Shown here piece after piece: positions 17,703 to 30,393 of a stretch of 64,000 nucleotides of DNA. The translations under genes and the position numbers were made by a program. The notes below the pieces were generated by a model. The model saw nothing but the letters and a program-made list of their open reading frames with translations. It was not told where the DNA came from and made no database searches. This stretch comes from Pseudomonas nabeulensis (GTDB taxonomy: Bacteria > Pseudomonadota > Gammaproteobacteria > Pseudomonadales > Pseudomonadaceae). The stretch spans positions 49,426 to 113,425 of the forward strand of contig NZ_QUZT01000012.1 in NCBI RefSeq assembly GCF_004682045.1, given 5' to 3'. How positions within the stretch are numbered: the stretch's first letter is position 1; every line of letters begins with the position of its first letter.

Positions 17703-18574
17703 AACAACTCCACAAACGCCTGCGCCATCGGTGATTGCGCGCCCTTGCGCTGCACCAGCCACACCGCCGTCATCGCCTCCTGATCCAGCAGCGCGCGATA
17801 CACCACCCCGTCAATGCGGATGCGCTGGTAAGACGCTGGCAATACCGACACCCCCAACCCTGCCGCCACCAGGCCGATAATGGTCATCGCCTCCCCGGCT
17901 TCCTGGGCAAAGTGCGGGCTGAACCCGGCATCCCGCGCCAGGTTGAGTAGCTGGGCATACAGACCACTGCCATAGGTACGCGGGAAAAACACAAACGGTT
18001 CCTCGGCCAACTGCGCCAGGTGCAAGCCACGCTCACTGCCCGTCACCAAAGGATGGCCGGCATTCAAGACGGCCACCAGCGGTTCGCGCATCAGTTCGAC
18101 GACGCTCAATGAATCCGGCAACGGCAGCGGACGCATCAATCCCACCTGAATGGACTCATCCACCAACGACTCGGCGACTTGCGTGCTGCTCATCTCTTGA
18201 AGATTCAGATGCACCGCCGGGAACGCCTGGCGGAACGCAAAGATCGCCTGGGGAATGCTGGAGTTGAACGGTGCCGATGAGGTGAAGCCGATTTTCAATT
18301 CCCCCAGCTCGCCCAACTGCGCGCGGCGCGCCACATCCGCCGCCTTGTCGACCTGCGCCAGCACCAATCGCGCCTCTTGCAGGAACAGTCGACCCGCCTC
18401 GCTCAGCTCGACCCGACGATTGGTACGCTCAAATAACCGCGCGCCCACCTCCAATTCCAGTGCCTGAATCTGCTGGCTCAGCGGCGGCTGCGAGATGCCC
18501 AGCACCTGCGCGGCCCTGCCAAAATGCAGTTCTTCGGCGACGGCAATGAAGTACCGCAAGTGACGTAATTCCAT
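17651..18574 (-). CDS. LysR-family transcriptional regulator (YnfL-like), REP-extended C-terminus
   Basis: 307-residue LysR-type regulator. The winged helix-turn-helix occupies about residues 1-60 (RAAQVLGISQPPLSQQI is the recognition region) and the effector-binding domain spans about 90-295. It is divergent from an MFS transporter, the same layout as E. coli ynfL-ynfM, so it probably controls that transporter; the ligand is unknown. The last 16 or so residues (from VARELAPAG on) are encoded by the REP arm at 17651-17702, so the native C-terminus was probably altered by the insertion. Confidence 0.88.
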   Translation of the reverse strand: MELRHLRYFIAVAEELHFGRAAQVLGISQPPLSQQIQALELEVGARLFERTNRRVELSEAGRLFLQEARLVLAQVDKAADVARRAQLGELGELKIGFTSSAPFNSSIPQAIFAFRQAFPAVHLNLQEMSSTQVAESLVDESIQVGLMRPLPLPDSLSVVELMREPLVAVLNAGHPLVTGSERGLHLAQLAEEPFVFFPRTYGSGLYAQLLNLARDAGFSPHFAQEAGEAMTIIGLVAAGLGVSVLPASYQRIRIDGVVYRALLDQEAMTAVWLVQRKGAQSPMAQAFVELLVARELAPAGLRSSPKT

Positions 18575-18698
18575 GCCAGCCTCATTAGGTCGTTAAAGCT
18601 ATCAAACAGGTCGAACAATATATTGGAAAGAATCATTAGCCAGCTATATGCTTTTTTGCAATGCCGGTCCCGGCACGCCCTTCCTCCCCGAGGTCCCC
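18575..18698. promoter_or_regulatory. Divergent LysR/MFS promoter region
   Basis: 124-base AT-rich gap between the divergent regulator and transporter start codons. It must hold both promoters and the LysR operator. ATTAGGTCGTTAAAGC and ATATATTGGAAAGAATCAT are AT-rich candidates for the operator or -10 elements, but I cannot fix a single T-N11-A site. Confidence 0.45.
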
Positions 18699-19973
18699 GT
18701 GAAAGCTGCTGTCGCTCCACTCGCTCAAGAAGTCCCGCCCACTGCCCTGGATGAAGTTGTCGCCCAGCTTAACGAGCAGTACATCGAAAAAGGCACGCCG
18801 ATGTTCATGCGCACCGTGCTGGCACTGTTCTCCGGTGGGTTCGCCACCTTTGCTTTGCTGTATTGCGTGCAGCCGATGATGCCGGCGTTGTCCCATGAGT
18901 TTTCCATCAATGCAGCGCAGAGCAGCCTGATTCTGTCGGTGGCCACGGCGATGCTGGCGTTCGGTCTGTTGATCACCGGACCGATTTCCGACCGGCTGGG
19001 GCGTAAACCGGTGATGGTCTCCGCGCTGTTCTGCGCCGCGCTGGCGACCATCGCCAGCGGCCTGATGCCGACTTGGGAAGGCATCCTGTTGATGCGTGCG
19101 CTGGTCGGCCTGTCTCTGAGTGGCCTGGCCGCCGTGGCCATGACCTACCTCAGCGAAGAGATCCACCCGCAACACATCGGCCTGGCCATGGGCCTCTACA
19201 TTGGTGGCAACGCGATTGGCGGCATGAGCGGACGCTTGATCATGGGCGTGCTGATCGACTTCGTCAGTTGGCACACCGCCACACTGATCATCGGCGCCCT
19301 GGCGCTGATCGCCGCCACAGTGTTCTGGAAGATCCTCCCCGAATCGCGGAACTTTCGCGCCAGCAGTCTCAAGCCACGCAACCTGTTAAATGGTTTTGTC
19401 ATGCACTTCAAGGACGCCGGCCTCCCATGGTTGTTCCTCGAAGCGTTCCTGCTGATGGGCGCGTTCGTGACGATGTTCAACTACATCGGCTATCGCCTGC
19501 TGGCCGATCCGTATGACCTGAGCCAAGCCGTGGTGGGCCTGCTGTCGCTGGTGTACCTCTCGGGTATCTACAGTTCGGCGAAAATCGGCTCCCTGGCCGA
19601 CCGCCTTGGCCGCCGTCGTGTGTTGTGGGGCACTATCGTGTTGATGCTCGCCGGCATGGCTCTGACCCTGTTCACCCCGCTGTGGCTGGTGGTACCGGGC
19701 ATGCTGATCTTCACCTTCGGCTTCTTCGGCGCCCACTCGGTGGCCAGCAGCTGGATTGGCCGCCGCGCCGTGAGGGCCAAGGGGCAGGCGTCGTCGCTGT
19801 ACCTGTTCTGCTACTACGTGGGGTCGAGTATTGCGGGGACGGCGGGCGGGTTCTTCTGGCACTTTGCCGGGTGGAATGGGATCGGGGCGTTTATCGTGGC
19901 GCTGTTGATTGGCGCGCTGCTGGTGGCATTGAAGTTGGCGAAGTTGCCGCCGTTGGGGAAAGTACAGGCCTGA
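18699..19973 (+). CDS. MFS transporter, YnfM-like
   Basis: About 424-residue major facilitator protein with 12 predicted membrane helices. The loop 2-3 motif DRLGRKPVM near residue 110 and a second DRLGRRRVL near residue 310 are the MFS signature motifs. It resembles the E. coli YnfM group of putative drug or metabolite exporters. I prefer GTG 18699, with GAGG 5 bases upstream, over the ATG at 18648; ATG 18801 is also possible. The substrate is unknown; regulation by the adjacent LysR protein is likely. Confidence 0.85.
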   Translation: MKAAVAPLAQEVPPTALDEVVAQLNEQYIEKGTPMFMRTVLALFSGGFATFALLYCVQPMMPALSHEFSINAAQSSLILSVATAMLAFGLLITGPISDRLGRKPVMVSALFCAALATIASGLMPTWEGILLMRALVGLSLSGLAAVAMTYLSEEIHPQHIGLAMGLYIGGNAIGGMSGRLIMGVLIDFVSWHTATLIIGALALIAATVFWKILPESRNFRASSLKPRNLLNGFVMHFKDAGLPWLFLEAFLLMGAFVTMFNYIGYRLLADPYDLSQAVVGLLSLVYLSGIYSSAKIGSLADRLGRRRVLWGTIVLMLAGMALTLFTPLWLVVPGMLIFTFGFFGAHSVASSWIGRRAVRAKGQASSLYLFCYYVGSSIAGTAGGFFWHFAGWNGIGAFIVALLIGALLVALKLAKLPPLGKVQA

Positions 19974-19988
19974 GGACTTCTGGCTTTT

Positions 19989-20020
19989 AATGTGGGAGGG
20001 GGCTTGCCCCCTCCCACATT
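19989..20020. terminator. Single REP hairpin between convergent genes
   Basis: Perfect 14-bp stem (AATGTGGGAGGGGG and its complement) with a CTTG loop. It sits between the ends of the MFS gene and hemE, which face each other, and probably stabilises or terminates both transcripts. There is no T-run, so it is not a classical intrinsic terminator. Confidence 0.6.
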
Positions 20021-20031
20021 GGTTTTGTGTG

Positions 20032-21099
20032 TTAGTCGTGGTATTGCGCGGACAGTTCGTGCACCGCTTGCAGGAACGCGCCCGCATGCTCCGGATTCAC
20101 TTCCGGCGTGATGCCATGGCCGAGGTTGAACACATGCCCGGTGCCCTCGCCATAACTGGCCAGGATGCGACCGACCTCGGCGCGGATCGCTTCCGGTTTT
20201 GCGTACAGCACGGTCGGGTCCATGTTGCCTTGCAGGGCTACGCGGTTGCCCACGCGCCGACGGGCTTCGCCCAGGTCGCAGGTCCAATCCAGGCCCAGGG
20301 CATCGGCGCCAGCATCGGCAATGCTCTCCAGCCACAGGCCGCCGCCCTTGGTGAACATGATCACCGGCACCTTGCGGCCTTCGTGCTCGCGGATCAGGCC
20401 ACTGACGATCTTGCGCATATAGGCCAGGGAGAACTCCTGATACGCCGCAGCAGACAGGTTGCCGCCCCAGGTATCGAAGATCTGCACCGCTTGCGCGCCC
20501 GCCTTGATCTGGCCGTTGAGGTAGGAGGTGACCGACTGCGCCAGCTTGTCCAACAGCAGGTGCATGGCTTGCGGGTTGTCGTAGAGCATGGCCTTGGTCT
20601 TGCGGAAGTCTTTCGACGAGCCGCCTTCGACCATGTAGGTGGCCAGGGTCCACGGGCTGCCGGAGAAGCCGATCAGCGGCACGCGGCCGTTAAGCTCACG
20701 GCGGATGGTGCTGACGGCGTCCATCACGTAGCCCAGGTCTTTGTGGGGATCAGGGATCGGCAGGGCTTCGATATCGGCCAGGGTGCTGACGACTTTCTTG
20801 AAACGCGGGCCTTCGCCGGTTTCGAAGTACAGGCCTTGGCCCATCGCGTCGGGAATGGTGAGGATGTCGGAGAAGAGGATGGCCGCGTCCAGTTGTGGAT
20901 AACGGTCCAGCGGCTGCATGGTGACTTCGCAGGCGAACTCCGGGTTCATGCACAGGCTCATGAAATCACCGGCGTTGGCGCGACTGGCGCGGTATTCCGG
21001 CAGGTAGCGACCGGCCTGGCGCATCATCCACACAGGGGTGACGTCCACGGGTTGCTTGAGCAGGGCGCGAAGGAAACGGTCGTTCTTGAGGGCAGTCAT
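20032..21099 (-). CDS. hemE: Uroporphyrinogen decarboxylase
   Basis: 355-residue cytoplasmic enzyme that decarboxylates the four acetate side chains of uroporphyrinogen III to give coproporphyrinogen III in heme synthesis. The [15 protein letters not shown] motif near residue 20 and [14 protein letters not shown] near residue 140 are family signatures, and the length is normal. It follows gltD in the same direction but is separated by a strong terminator and a REPIN, so it probably has its own promoter. Confidence 0.97.
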   Translation of the reverse strand: MTALKNDRFLRALLKQPVDVTPVWMMRQAGRYLPEYRASRANAGDFMSLCMNPEFACEVTMQPLDRYPQLDAAILFSDILTIPDAMGQGLYFETGEGPRFKKVVSTLADIEALPIPDPHKDLGYVMDAVSTIRRELNGRVPLIGFSGSPWTLATYMVEGGSSKDFRKTKAMLYDNPQAMHLLLDKLAQSVTSYLNGQIKAGAQAVQIFDTWGGNLSAAAYQEFSLAYMRKIVSGLIREHEGRKVPVIMFTKGGGLWLESIADAGADALGLDWTCDLGEARRRVGNRVALQGNMDPTVLYAKPEAIRAEVGRILASYGEGTGHVFNLGHGITPEVNPEHAGAFLQAVHELSAQYHD

Positions 21100-21146
21100 G
21101 TCGGCATCCGCAAAAAAAGTGCGGGCATTTTCTCAGAGCCGGACGC

Positions 21147-21174
21147 AAAAGGCACGGAATGCGCCGTGCCTTTT
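21147..21174 (-). terminator. Intrinsic terminator downstream of gltBD / upstream of hemE
   Basis: Ten-base inverted repeat AAAAGGCACG / CGTGCCTTTT with an 8-base loop; symmetrical, so it could work in both directions. It lies 48 bases before the hemE start on the minus strand and would insulate hemE from gltBD transcription. Confidence 0.75.
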
Positions 21175-21221
21175 GTCTATAGGGTTGATTTGCGACAGTA
21201 TCTTGAACCTGCACAAAACAA

Positions 21222-21311
21222 ATGTGGGAGGGGGCTTGCCCCCGATTGCAGTGTGTCAGCCAATGAATTGGGTGACTGATACACCGCCATCGGGGGCAAG
21301 CCCCCTCCCAC
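21222..21311. repeat. REPIN, GAGGGGGCTTGCCCCC type
   Basis: AATGTGGGAGGGGGCTTGCC at the left and its reverse complement CATCGGGGGCAAGCCCCCTC at the right, with a short central hairpin around GTGTGTCAGCC...GGTGACTGATACACC. It lies in the gltD-hemE gap. Confidence 0.92.
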
Positions 21312-21342
21312 AGTTTGATCCCATTTCAAACCAAGATCAGGG

Positions 21343-22770
<1,428 letters not shown>

Positions 22771-22793
22771 TCATCAAACTCTTCAGGCGCATA

Positions 22794-25700
22794 TCACTGC
22801 GGGTTGGCACGGATGCTGGAAAGCAACGATTTCAGGTTGGCAGCCTTGGGCTTGACCAGCCAGAAACGACGCAGGTAATCATCGAGGTTCTCGGCGAGGT
22901 TACGACCCCATTCGCTGCCGGTTTCCTCGACGTACTCGTCCAGCACGTGCTGCAAGTGGTTCCGGTAGGACTCCATGGCTTCGCCGCTGATGCGCTGGAT
23001 CTCGACCAACTCGTGGTTGACCTTGTCGACGAAGGTGTTGTCCTGGTCGAGCACGTAGGCGAAACCGCCGGTCATGCCCGAACCGAAGTTGTAACCGGTC
23101 TTGCCCAGTACCGCGACAAAGCCCCCGGTCATGTACTCGCAGCAGTGATCGCCAGTGCCTTCCACTACGGTGTGGGCACCGGAGTTACGCACGGCGAAAC
23201 GCTCACCGGCCGTACCGGCGGCGAACAACTTGCCACCGGTGGCGCCGTACAAGCAGGTGTTGCCGATGATGGCACTGTCCTGGGTCTTGTAGACGCTGCC
23301 TTTAGGCGGAACGATCACCAGCTTGCCGCCGGTCATGCCCTTGCCCACGTAGTCGTTGGCGTCGCCTTCCAGGTACATGTGCAAGCCGCCGGCGTTCCAC
23401 ACACCGAAGCTTTGGCCTGCGGTGCCCTTGAAACGGAAGGTGATCGGCGCTTTCGCCATGCCTTGGTTGCCGTGCTTGCGTGCGATTTCGCCGGAGATGC
23501 GTGCGCCGATGGAACGGTCGCAGTTGCAGATATCCAGTTCGAATTCGCCACCGCTGGCGTCATTGATCGACGACCCGGCGATTTCCACCATTTTCTCGGC
23601 CAGCAGGCCTTTGTCGAACGGTGGGTTACGGTCCACGCCGCAGAACTGCGGCTTGTCGGCCGGGATGTGATCGCTGCCGAGCAGCGGCGTCAGGTCCAGG
23701 TGATGTTGCTTGGCGGTCTGGCCTTCGAGGATGTCCAACAGGTCGGTACGACCGATCAGCTCTTCCAGCGAACGCACACCCAGTTTGGCCAGCCACTCAC
23801 GGGTCTCTTCGGCGACGTAGGTGAAGAAATTCACCACCATGTCGACGGTGCCGATGTAGTGATCCTTGCGCAGCTTCTCGTTCTGGGTCGCCACGCCGGT
23901 GGCGCAGTTGTTCAGGTGGCAGATGCGCAGGTATTTGCAGCCCAGGGCGATCATCGGCGCAGTGCCGAAGCCGAAGCTTTCGGCGCCGAGGATCGCGGCC
24001 TTGATCACGTCGAGGCCGGTTTTCAGGCCACCGTCGGTCTGCACACGGACTTTGCCGCGCAGGTCGTTGCCGCGCAGGGTCTGGTGAGTTTCGGCCAGGC
24101 CCAGTTCCCACGGTGCACCCGCGTACTTGATGGAGGTCAGCGGCGATGCGCCGGTGCCGCCGTCGTAGCCGGAAATGGTGATCAGGTCGGCATAGGCCTT
24201 GGCCACGCCGGCGGCGATGGTGCCCACGCCGGCTTCTGCTACCAGTTTCACCGAGACCAGGGCCTGCGGGTTGACTTGTTTCAGGTCGAAAATCAGCTGC
24301 GACAAGTCTTCAATCGAGTAGATGTCGTGGTGCGGCGGTGGCGAAATCAGGGTCACGCCTGGCACTGCGTAACGCAGCTTGGCGATCAAACCGTTGACCT
24401 TGCCGCCTGGCAGCTGGCCGCCTTCACCGGGCTTGGCGCCTTGGGCCACCTTGATTTGCAGCACTTCGGCGTTGACCAGGTATTCCGGGGTCACACCGAA
24501 ACGGCCAGTCGCCACTTGCTTGATTTTCGAGCTCTTGATGGTGCCGTAGCGCGCTGGGTCTTCACCGCCTTCACCGGAGTTGGAACGCGCACCCAGGCGG
24601 TTCATGGCTTCGGCCAGGGCTTCGTGCGCTTCAGGTGACAACGCGCCCAGGGAGATACCGGCGGAGTCAAAGCGCTTGAGGATCGACTCCAGAGGCTCGA
24701 CGTCGGCGATGTCCATCGGCGTGTCCAGGGTCTTCACCTTGAACAGGTCGCGGATCATCGACACCGGGCGGTTATCCACCAGCGAGGTGTATTCCTTGAA
24801 CTTGGCGTAGTCGCCCTGCTGCACGGCGGCTTGCAAGGTGTTGACCACGTCCGGGTTGTACGCGTGGTATTCGCCACCGTGCACGAACTTGAGCAGGCCG
24901 CCTTGCTGGATCGGCTTGCGCGCGCTCCAGGCTTCGGTGGCCAGGGCTTTTTGCTCGGCTTCGATGTCGACGAAACGCGCACCCTTGATGCGGCTTGGCA
25001 CGCCACGGAAGCTCAGCTCGCACACTTCTTCGGACAGGCCGATGGCTTCGAACAGTTGCGCACCGCGATAGGACGTCACGGTGGAGATGCCCATCTTCGA
25101 CAGGATCTTCAACAGGCCCTTGGTGATGCCTTTACGGTAGTTCTTGAACACCTCATAGAGGTCGCCCAGCACTTCACCGGTACGGATCAGGTCGCCCAGC
25201 ACTTCGTAGGCCAGGAACGGGTACACCGCCGAGGCACCAAAACCGATCAGCACCGCGAAGTGATGCGGGTCGCGAGCGGTGGCGGTTTCCACGAGGATGT
25301 TGGAGTCGCAGCGCAGGCCTTTTTCGGTCAGGCGGTGGTGTACCGCGCCGGTGGCCAGGGAGGCGTGGATCGGCAACTTGCCTGGAGCAATGTGGCGGTC
25401 GGTCAGCACGATCTGGGTACGACCAGCGCGCACGGCCTCTTCGGCCTGGTCGGCGACGTTGCGCACAGCGGCTTCAAGGCCGAGGCTCTCGTCGTAGTTC
25501 AGGTCGATGATCTGACGGTCGAAGCCTGGACGCTCCAGGGTCATCAACGAGCGCCACTTGGCCGGAGAGATCACTGGCGAGCTGAGGATCACACGGGAGG
25601 CGTGCTCAGGCGATTCCTGGAAGATGTTGCGCTCGGCACCGAGGCACACTTCCAGCGACATCACGATGGCTTCGCGCAGCGGGTCGATCGGCGGGTTGGT

Positions 25701-27239
25701 CACCTGGGCGAACTGCTGGCGGAAATAGTCGTACGGCGTGCGCACACGCTGGGACAGCACGGCCATCGGCGTGTCATCGCCCATGGAGCCCACCGCCTCG
25801 TAGCCTTGCTCGCCGAGCGGACGCAGCACTTGGTCGCGCTCTTCGAACGTGACCTGGTACATCTTCATGTACTGCTTGAGTTGGTCGACGTCGTAGAAAG
25901 CCGAGCCATGGTCGTTGTCTTCCATGGTCGCCTGGATGCGCATGGCGTTCTTGCGCAGCCATTGCTTGTACGGGTGACGGGACTTCAAGCGGTTGTCGAT
26001 GGCGTCGGTGTCGAGGATCTGCCCGGTTTCGGTGTCCACGGCCAGGATCTGGCCAGGGCCTACGCGGCCTTTGGCGATGACATCTTCGGGCTTGTAGTCC
26101 CACACGCCGATTTCCGACGCCAGGGTGATGAAACCGTTGGTGGTGGTGACCCAACGCGCCGGGCGCAGACCGTTACGGTCGAGCAGGCACACCGCGTAGC
26201 GGCCGTCGGTCATCACCACACCGGCCGGGCCGTCCCACGGCTCCATGTGCATCGAGTTGTACTCGTAGAACGCACGCAGGTCCGGGTCCATGGTTTCGAC
26301 GTTCTGCCACGCTGGCGGAATGATCATGCGCACGCCACGGAACAGGTCGATGCCGCCGGTGACCATCAGCTCGAGCATGTTGTCCATGCTGGAAGAGTCG
26401 GAGCCGACGCGGTTGACCAGCGGGCCGAGTTCTTCCAGGTCCATCAAGTCGTTGCTGAACTTGGTGCGACGGGCCTGCGCCCAGTTGCGGTTACCGGTGA
26501 TGGTGTTGATCTCGCCATTGTGGGCGAGGAAGCGGAATGGCTGGGCCAACGGCCATTTCGGCAGGGTATTGGTGGAGAAGCGCTGGTGGAACACGCAGAT
26601 TGCGGTTTGCAGGCGCTCATCGCTCAGGTCTGGATAGAAGGCGGTGAGGTCCGCCGGCATCATCAGGCCTTTATAAATGATGGTCTTGTGGGAAAAGCTG
26701 CAGATGTAGTGTTCGGTGTCGGCAGCGTTGGCCACGGACGAGCGACGACGGGAGGTGAACAGCTTGATCGCCATGTCCTGGTCGCTCAGGCCGTCGCCAG
26801 CGATGAACACTTGTTCGATCTGCGGCAGGCGCTCCAGGGCCAGGCGGCCGAGGACGCTGGTGTCGATCGGCACTTTGCGCCAGCCGACAAGCTGCAGGCC
26901 GGCGGCCAGGATTTCGCGGTTCATGTTCTCGCGAGCGGCTTCGGCTTTGACCGGGTCCTGGTTGAAGAACACCATGCCCACGGCGTATTGCTTGGGCAGG
27001 TCGACCGCAAATTGTTCTTTTGCGACAGCGCGCAGGAACAGGTCGGGCTTTTGAATCAGCAAGCCACAACCGTCACCGGTCTTGCCGTCGGCGTTGATCC
27101 CACCACGGTGGGTCATGCAGGTCAGGGCCTCGATGGCCGTTTGCAAAAGGGTATGACTGGGCTCGCCCTGCATATGGGCTATCAGGCCGAAACCGCAGTT
27201 ATCCTTGAATTCATCGGGTTGGTACAGACCTGCTTTCAT
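22794..27239 (-). CDS. gltB: Glutamate synthase (NADPH) large subunit
   Basis: 1481-residue alpha subunit. The N-terminal glutaminase nucleophile is Cys15 in DNCGFG, so a 14-residue propeptide is probably removed. The central and FMN-binding synthase domains follow ([21 protein letters not shown]), with a Cys-rich 3Fe-4S region ([13 protein letters not shown]) near residue 1115 and the glutamate synthase beta-helix at the C-terminus. It makes two glutamates from glutamine and 2-oxoglutarate. I chose ATG 27239 (MKAGLYQ), giving the usual length; the frame extends upstream to 27290 without support. Confidence 0.97.
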   Translation of the reverse strand: MKAGLYQPDEFKDNCGFGLIAHMQGEPSHTLLQTAIEALTCMTHRGGINADGKTGDGCGLLIQKPDLFLRAVAKEQFAVDLPKQYAVGMVFFNQDPVKAEAARENMNREILAAGLQLVGWRKVPIDTSVLGRLALERLPQIEQVFIAGDGLSDQDMAIKLFTSRRRSSVANAADTEHYICSFSHKTIIYKGLMMPADLTAFYPDLSDERLQTAICVFHQRFSTNTLPKWPLAQPFRFLAHNGEINTITGNRNWAQARRTKFSNDLMDLEELGPLVNRVGSDSSSMDNMLELMVTGGIDLFRGVRMIIPPAWQNVETMDPDLRAFYEYNSMHMEPWDGPAGVVMTDGRYAVCLLDRNGLRPARWVTTTNGFITLASEIGVWDYKPEDVIAKGRVGPGQILAVDTETGQILDTDAIDNRLKSRHPYKQWLRKNAMRIQATMEDNDHGSAFYDVDQLKQYMKMYQVTFEERDQVLRPLGEQGYEAVGSMGDDTPMAVLSQRVRTPYDYFRQQFAQVTNPPIDPLREAIVMSLEVCLGAERNIFQESPEHASRVILSSPVISPAKWRSLMTLERPGFDRQIIDLNYDESLGLEAAVRNVADQAEEAVRAGRTQIVLTDRHIAPGKLPIHASLATGAVHHRLTEKGLRCDSNILVETATARDPHHFAVLIGFGASAVYPFLAYEVLGDLIRTGEVLGDLYEVFKNYRKGITKGLLKILSKMGISTVTSYRGAQLFEAIGLSEEVCELSFRGVPSRIKGARFVDIEAEQKALATEAWSARKPIQQGGLLKFVHGGEYHAYNPDVVNTLQAAVQQGDYAKFKEYTSLVDNRPVSMIRDLFKVKTLDTPMDIADVEPLESILKRFDSAGISLGALSPEAHEALAEAMNRLGARSNSGEGGEDPARYGTIKSSKIKQVATGRFGVTPEYLVNAEVLQIKVAQGAKPGEGGQLPGGKVNGLIAKLRYAVPGVTLISPPPHHDIYSIEDLSQLIFDLKQVNPQALVSVKLVAEAGVGTIAAGVAKAYADLITISGYDGGTGASPLTSIKYAGAPWELGLAETHQTLRGNDLRGKVRVQTDGGLKTGLDVIKAAILGAESFGFGTAPMIALGCKYLRICHLNNCATGVATQNEKLRKDHYIGTVDMVVNFFTYVAEETREWLAKLGVRSLEELIGRTDLLDILEGQTAKQHHLDLTPLLGSDHIPADKPQFCGVDRNPPFDKGLLAEKMVEIAGSSINDASGGEFELDICNCDRSIGARISGEIARKHGNQGMAKAPITFRFKGTAGQSFGVWNAGGLHMYLEGDANDYVGKGMTGGKLVIVPPKGSVYKTQDSAIIGNTCLYGATGGKLFAAGTAGERFAVRNSGAHTVVEGTGDHCCEYMTGGFVAVLGKTGYNFGSGMTGGFAYVLDQDNTFVDKVNHELVEIQRISGEAMESYRNHLQHVLDEYVEETGSEWGRNLAENLDDYLRRFWLVKPKAANLKSLLSSIRANPQ

Positions 27240-27591
27240 AGACACTTTCTCACCAGGCTGCCTCTTATATCGAGGCAAATTTCTTTTCAATTCAACCGGT
27301 TACCTTCCACGCCGAACGTACGCCGGCTTAGCGGGGGCAAAAGGGAGGTCATTGTACACACCGACACAGACGCTCACAAATTTAGCGACGAAATGTCGCA
27401 AATCTATGTCGCATTTATGAAAGGTTTAAAGCGATACGCTGTGCTAGTCAAAACTTTTTTAATTTTGACTGCCGCGACTCAAAAGCCACTATGACGCAGA
27501 CACCACAAAGCGCGCGGTCCTTGCGGGACTGCACGCCATGCGATTTTTTTTGAGGTGCTGGGAGGGCGACCTGGGTAAGGTCGCCGGATCT
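27240..27591. promoter_or_regulatory. gltB upstream region
   Basis: 352 bases without a supported gene. It should hold the gltB promoter on the minus strand. I see two hairpins: GCGGTCC/GGGACTGC at 27514-27532 and GGCGACC/GGTCGCC at 27565-27585, the second just after the DamX-like stop. Neither has a T-run directly after it, so neither is a convincing intrinsic terminator. Confidence 0.5.
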
Positions 27592-29157
27592 TCAGCGAGT
27601 TGCTGCCAGTTCTTGTTGAACGCTGGCGACAGTGCGAGGCCAAGGTTTACCAGCCTGAACCTTCGCTGGCAAGGTTTTGATCGCAGAATCTGCGGCGGCA
27701 CGGCTGGAGAAGTTGCCGTACGTGATCACGTAAAGAGGCTTGCCGTTGAGCACTTTCTTGAAATAACGGTACTCGCCGCCCTGCTCTTTCACGAACGCCT
27801 GAGCGTTGGCTTCGGAGCTGGTGCCGAGGATCTGCACCACGAAGTTGTTGGCAGGCTGGCTGCCATACCAACCACTGCCAGCAGCGCCGGCCTTGGCAAC
27901 GGTAGCGGCTGGTTTTTCAGCCGGTTTGGCAGCAGGGGCTGGCTTGGCCGCTGGCGCAGGCGCAGGTGCAACCGGCTTGGTCACTGGCGCAGGCTTGGCA
28001 GTGGCGACGGTCGGTGCCGGGGTTGGCTTGGCAACCGCAGCCGGCTGGCCCGCTGGCACGCCCGCAGGCGGTGCAGTGGTGGTCACGGTCGGCGGTGTCG
28101 CGCTGGAACCTTCCACTGGCACTCCGTCGTCGCCTTCGGAGATGCCGCCGGCTTCTTCGGCAAGCGGGCCGCGCATAACGGGCTGGCCGACCATCGGCAG
28201 GTTGGTCGGTTGGCCGGAATTGGCGAATTCAACGTTTGGAGTAGGCTTGCCCAGTGGCAACTGCGCCTGTTCGGTTGGCGTGCCGGCGGTGGTCGGCGCC
28301 TTGCTGCGACCCGGGATCAACCAGGCAGCGGCAACAGCGACCACGACAACGGCAGAAATAGCCAATACGTGCTTCTTAGGCATAGTGAACCCCATCTTTG
28401 GACGCTTGACCGCTGAGCGGCTGGCAATCATGGCTTCGATCATGGCATCGCGGGCAACCTGGTTGATGGTGCCAGGCCAGCCGTCGGAGCTTTCGTGAAT
28501 ATCAGAGATCTGCTGGGCGGAGAAAAGTTCGATACCAGCACCTGCGCCCTCCAGGCGTTGAGCCAGGTATTCGCGGGTCTCCTCTTCTTCGTACGGCTGC
28601 AATTCGATGACGTGGAACAGCTCCTGGTCGCCGCTGATCTGCTCCAGATCGGCGATCAACGACGACTCACCGAACAGGAACACGTGCGGGCGGCCTTCCG
28701 GCGTACCAGCGGCCAGCGCCAACAGCGCTTCCAGGGCGGACTCATCGAGCTGCTCGGCGTCATCCACCAGCAAGTAGACTTCCTGGCCGGTCAGGCCCAA
28801 CTGCACCACTTGCTTGAGGATCGCGTTCGGCTCGGCCGTGGCCACGTCCAAAGACTGCGCCACTTGGCGCAACACGCCCGCCGCATCACCGGCCCCACGG
28901 GCCGACACCACCACGCTCTGCACCGACTGTTTGTTGGTGCTGGCCACCAAGGCCTGGCGCAGCAAGGTCTTGCCGCTGCCCAACGGGCCGGTGACCACCA
29001 ACAGCAGTTGGCTGTAACGCGCAAGGTGATGCAACTGCCCAAGCACAGGCTTGCGCTGGGCCGGGAAAAATTTGAAGCCAGGCACCCGTGGAGCAAAAGG
29101 GTCGTGGCTTAGCTGGTAATGGCCGAGGAACGCCTCGTCGGCATGCAAACTAGTCAT
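27592..29157 (-). CDS. DamX-like AAA ATPase with SPOR domain
   Basis: 521-residue protein. The N-terminal ExeA/GspA-like ATPase has Walker A GPLGSGKTLL near residue 57 and a Walker B-like YLLVDDAEQ near residue 120. A single membrane helix lies at about 264-284 (VLAISAVVVV). A long Pro/Ala-rich periplasmic linker follows, then a SPOR domain in the last 80 residues (FVVQILGTSSEANAQAFV) that binds denuded septal peptidoglycan. It is probably a cell-division protein. The place next to aroB matches the aroKB-damX order of gamma-proteobacteria; the gap to aroB is 10 bases. Confidence 0.85.
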   Translation of the reverse strand: MTSLHADEAFLGHYQLSHDPFAPRVPGFKFFPAQRKPVLGQLHHLARYSQLLLVVTGPLGSGKTLLRQALVASTNKQSVQSVVVSARGAGDAAGVLRQVAQSLDVATAEPNAILKQVVQLGLTGQEVYLLVDDAEQLDESALEALLALAAGTPEGRPHVFLFGESSLIADLEQISGDQELFHVIELQPYEEEETREYLAQRLEGAGAGIELFSAQQISDIHESSDGWPGTINQVARDAMIEAMIASRSAVKRPKMGFTMPKKHVLAISAVVVVAVAAAWLIPGRSKAPTTAGTPTEQAQLPLGKPTPNVEFANSGQPTNLPMVGQPVMRGPLAEEAGGISEGDDGVPVEGSSATPPTVTTTAPPAGVPAGQPAAVAKPTPAPTVATAKPAPVTKPVAPAPAPAAKPAPAAKPAEKPAATVAKAGAAGSGWYGSQPANNFVVQILGTSSEANAQAFVKEQGGEYRYFKKVLNGKPLYVITYGNFSSRAAADSAIKTLPAKVQAGKPWPRTVASVQQELAATR

Positions 29158-29167
29158 CGGGATCTTA

Positions 29168-30268
29168 TTAACCTTTCAGCTGAGCCAGCGCGCGGTAATC
29201 CGCGCCCAGCGTGGCCTGTAAAATCTCTTTTGGATAATCGTCGGTCACCACCGCTTCGCCCATGTGGCGCAACAGCACCAGGCGCAGTCGACCGTCGATC
29301 ACTTTCTTGTCTATCGCCATATGTTCGAGGAAGTCCGCTTCGGTCATCTCCTCAGGCGGAATGACCGGCAAACCGGCGCGCTGGAACAGGCGAATACCAC
29401 GATCACGCTCCTGGGCGCTGATCCAGCCCAGGCGTTGCGACATCTCCAACGCCATCACTGTGCCAGCCGCTACGGCCTCCCCATGCAACCAAACACCATA
29501 GCCCATGTGCGTTTCGATCGCATGGCCGAAGGTGTGGCCCAGGTTCAAGGTGGCCCGTACGCCGGACTCCCGTTCGTCGGCATTGACTACCAACGCCTTG
29601 GCGGCGCAGGAGCGGGAAATCGCTTCGGTCAGGGCGGCCTGATCGAGGTTGCGCAGGGCATCGACGTGTTCTTCGAGCCAGGCCAGGAACGGCTCGTCGC
29701 AGATCAGGCCGTACTTGATGACTTCTGCCAGGCCCGCGGACAGCTCGCGCGGCGGCAGGGTATTGAGGGTGGCGGTGTCAATCAGCACGGCTTGCGGCTG
29801 GTAGAACGCGCCAACCATGTTCTTGCCCAGCGGATGGTTGATGCCGGTCTTGCCGCCCACCGACGAATCGACCTGGGACAGCAACGTGGTCGGCACTTGG
29901 ATAAAGTCCACGCCGCGCTGGTAACAGGCCGCTGCAAAGCCGGCCATATCGCCGATCACACCGCCGCCCAGGGCGATCACGGTGGTGCGGCGGTCATGGC
30001 GCGCGGTGAGCAGGCCATCGAAGATCAGTTGCAGGGTTTCCCAATTCTTATGGGCTTCGCCGTCGGGCAGGATCACGGAGATCACCGAGTACGCCGACAG
30101 GCTGCGGCTCAGACGCTCAAGATACAGCGGCGCGACCGTTTCGTTGGAGATGATCGCCACTTGCCGCCCGGCAATGTGCGGTGCGAGCAACTCGGGCTGG
30201 TCCAGCAGACCTTCGCCAATATGGATCGGGTAGCTGCGCTCGCCTAGATCGACCGTAAGTGTCTGCAT
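29168..30268 (-). CDS. aroB: 3-dehydroquinate synthase
   Basis: 366-residue NAD- and metal-dependent enzyme of the shikimate pathway that converts DAHP to 3-dehydroquinate. The motifs [30 protein letters not shown] and HGEAVAAG (zinc and catalytic residues) are all present. ATG 30268 ([10 protein letters not shown]) gives the standard length; the frame continues to 30343 without support. It is in one transcription unit with aroK upstream. Confidence 0.97.
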   Translation of the reverse strand: MQTLTVDLGERSYPIHIGEGLLDQPELLAPHIAGRQVAIISNETVAPLYLERLSRSLSAYSVISVILPDGEAHKNWETLQLIFDGLLTARHDRRTTVIALGGGVIGDMAGFAAACYQRGVDFIQVPTTLLSQVDSSVGGKTGINHPLGKNMVGAFYQPQAVLIDTATLNTLPPRELSAGLAEVIKYGLICDEPFLAWLEEHVDALRNLDQAALTEAISRSCAAKALVVNADERESGVRATLNLGHTFGHAIETHMGYGVWLHGEAVAAGTVMALEMSQRLGWISAQERDRGIRLFQRAGLPVIPPEEMTEADFLEHMAIDKKVIDGRLRLVLLRHMGEAVVTDDYPKEILQATLGADYRALAQLKG

Positions 30269-30393
30269 GTGTCCCCGCGTTAGAGTTGTTTTGACGACCG
30301 GCAGCGTCGCAATCCGACGCCGCCTGATGGCTCTACGCCACACTTCAAAGGGTGTTGGCGCGCCGCCGAGAATAGCGCATTTCGGGCCAGGCT

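Noticed and set aside
17651..20020. LysR-MFS pair as part of the APE system
   Set aside because: It is separated by a REPIN and opposed in direction; the pair matches the generic ynfL-ynfM layout, so a link to the pigment is not supported.
22947..27494. Two long plus-strand frames (563 and 887 residues) opposite gltB
   Set aside because: They lie antisense to a highly conserved gene, have no recognisable domains and are composition artefacts of the GC-rich third codon positions.
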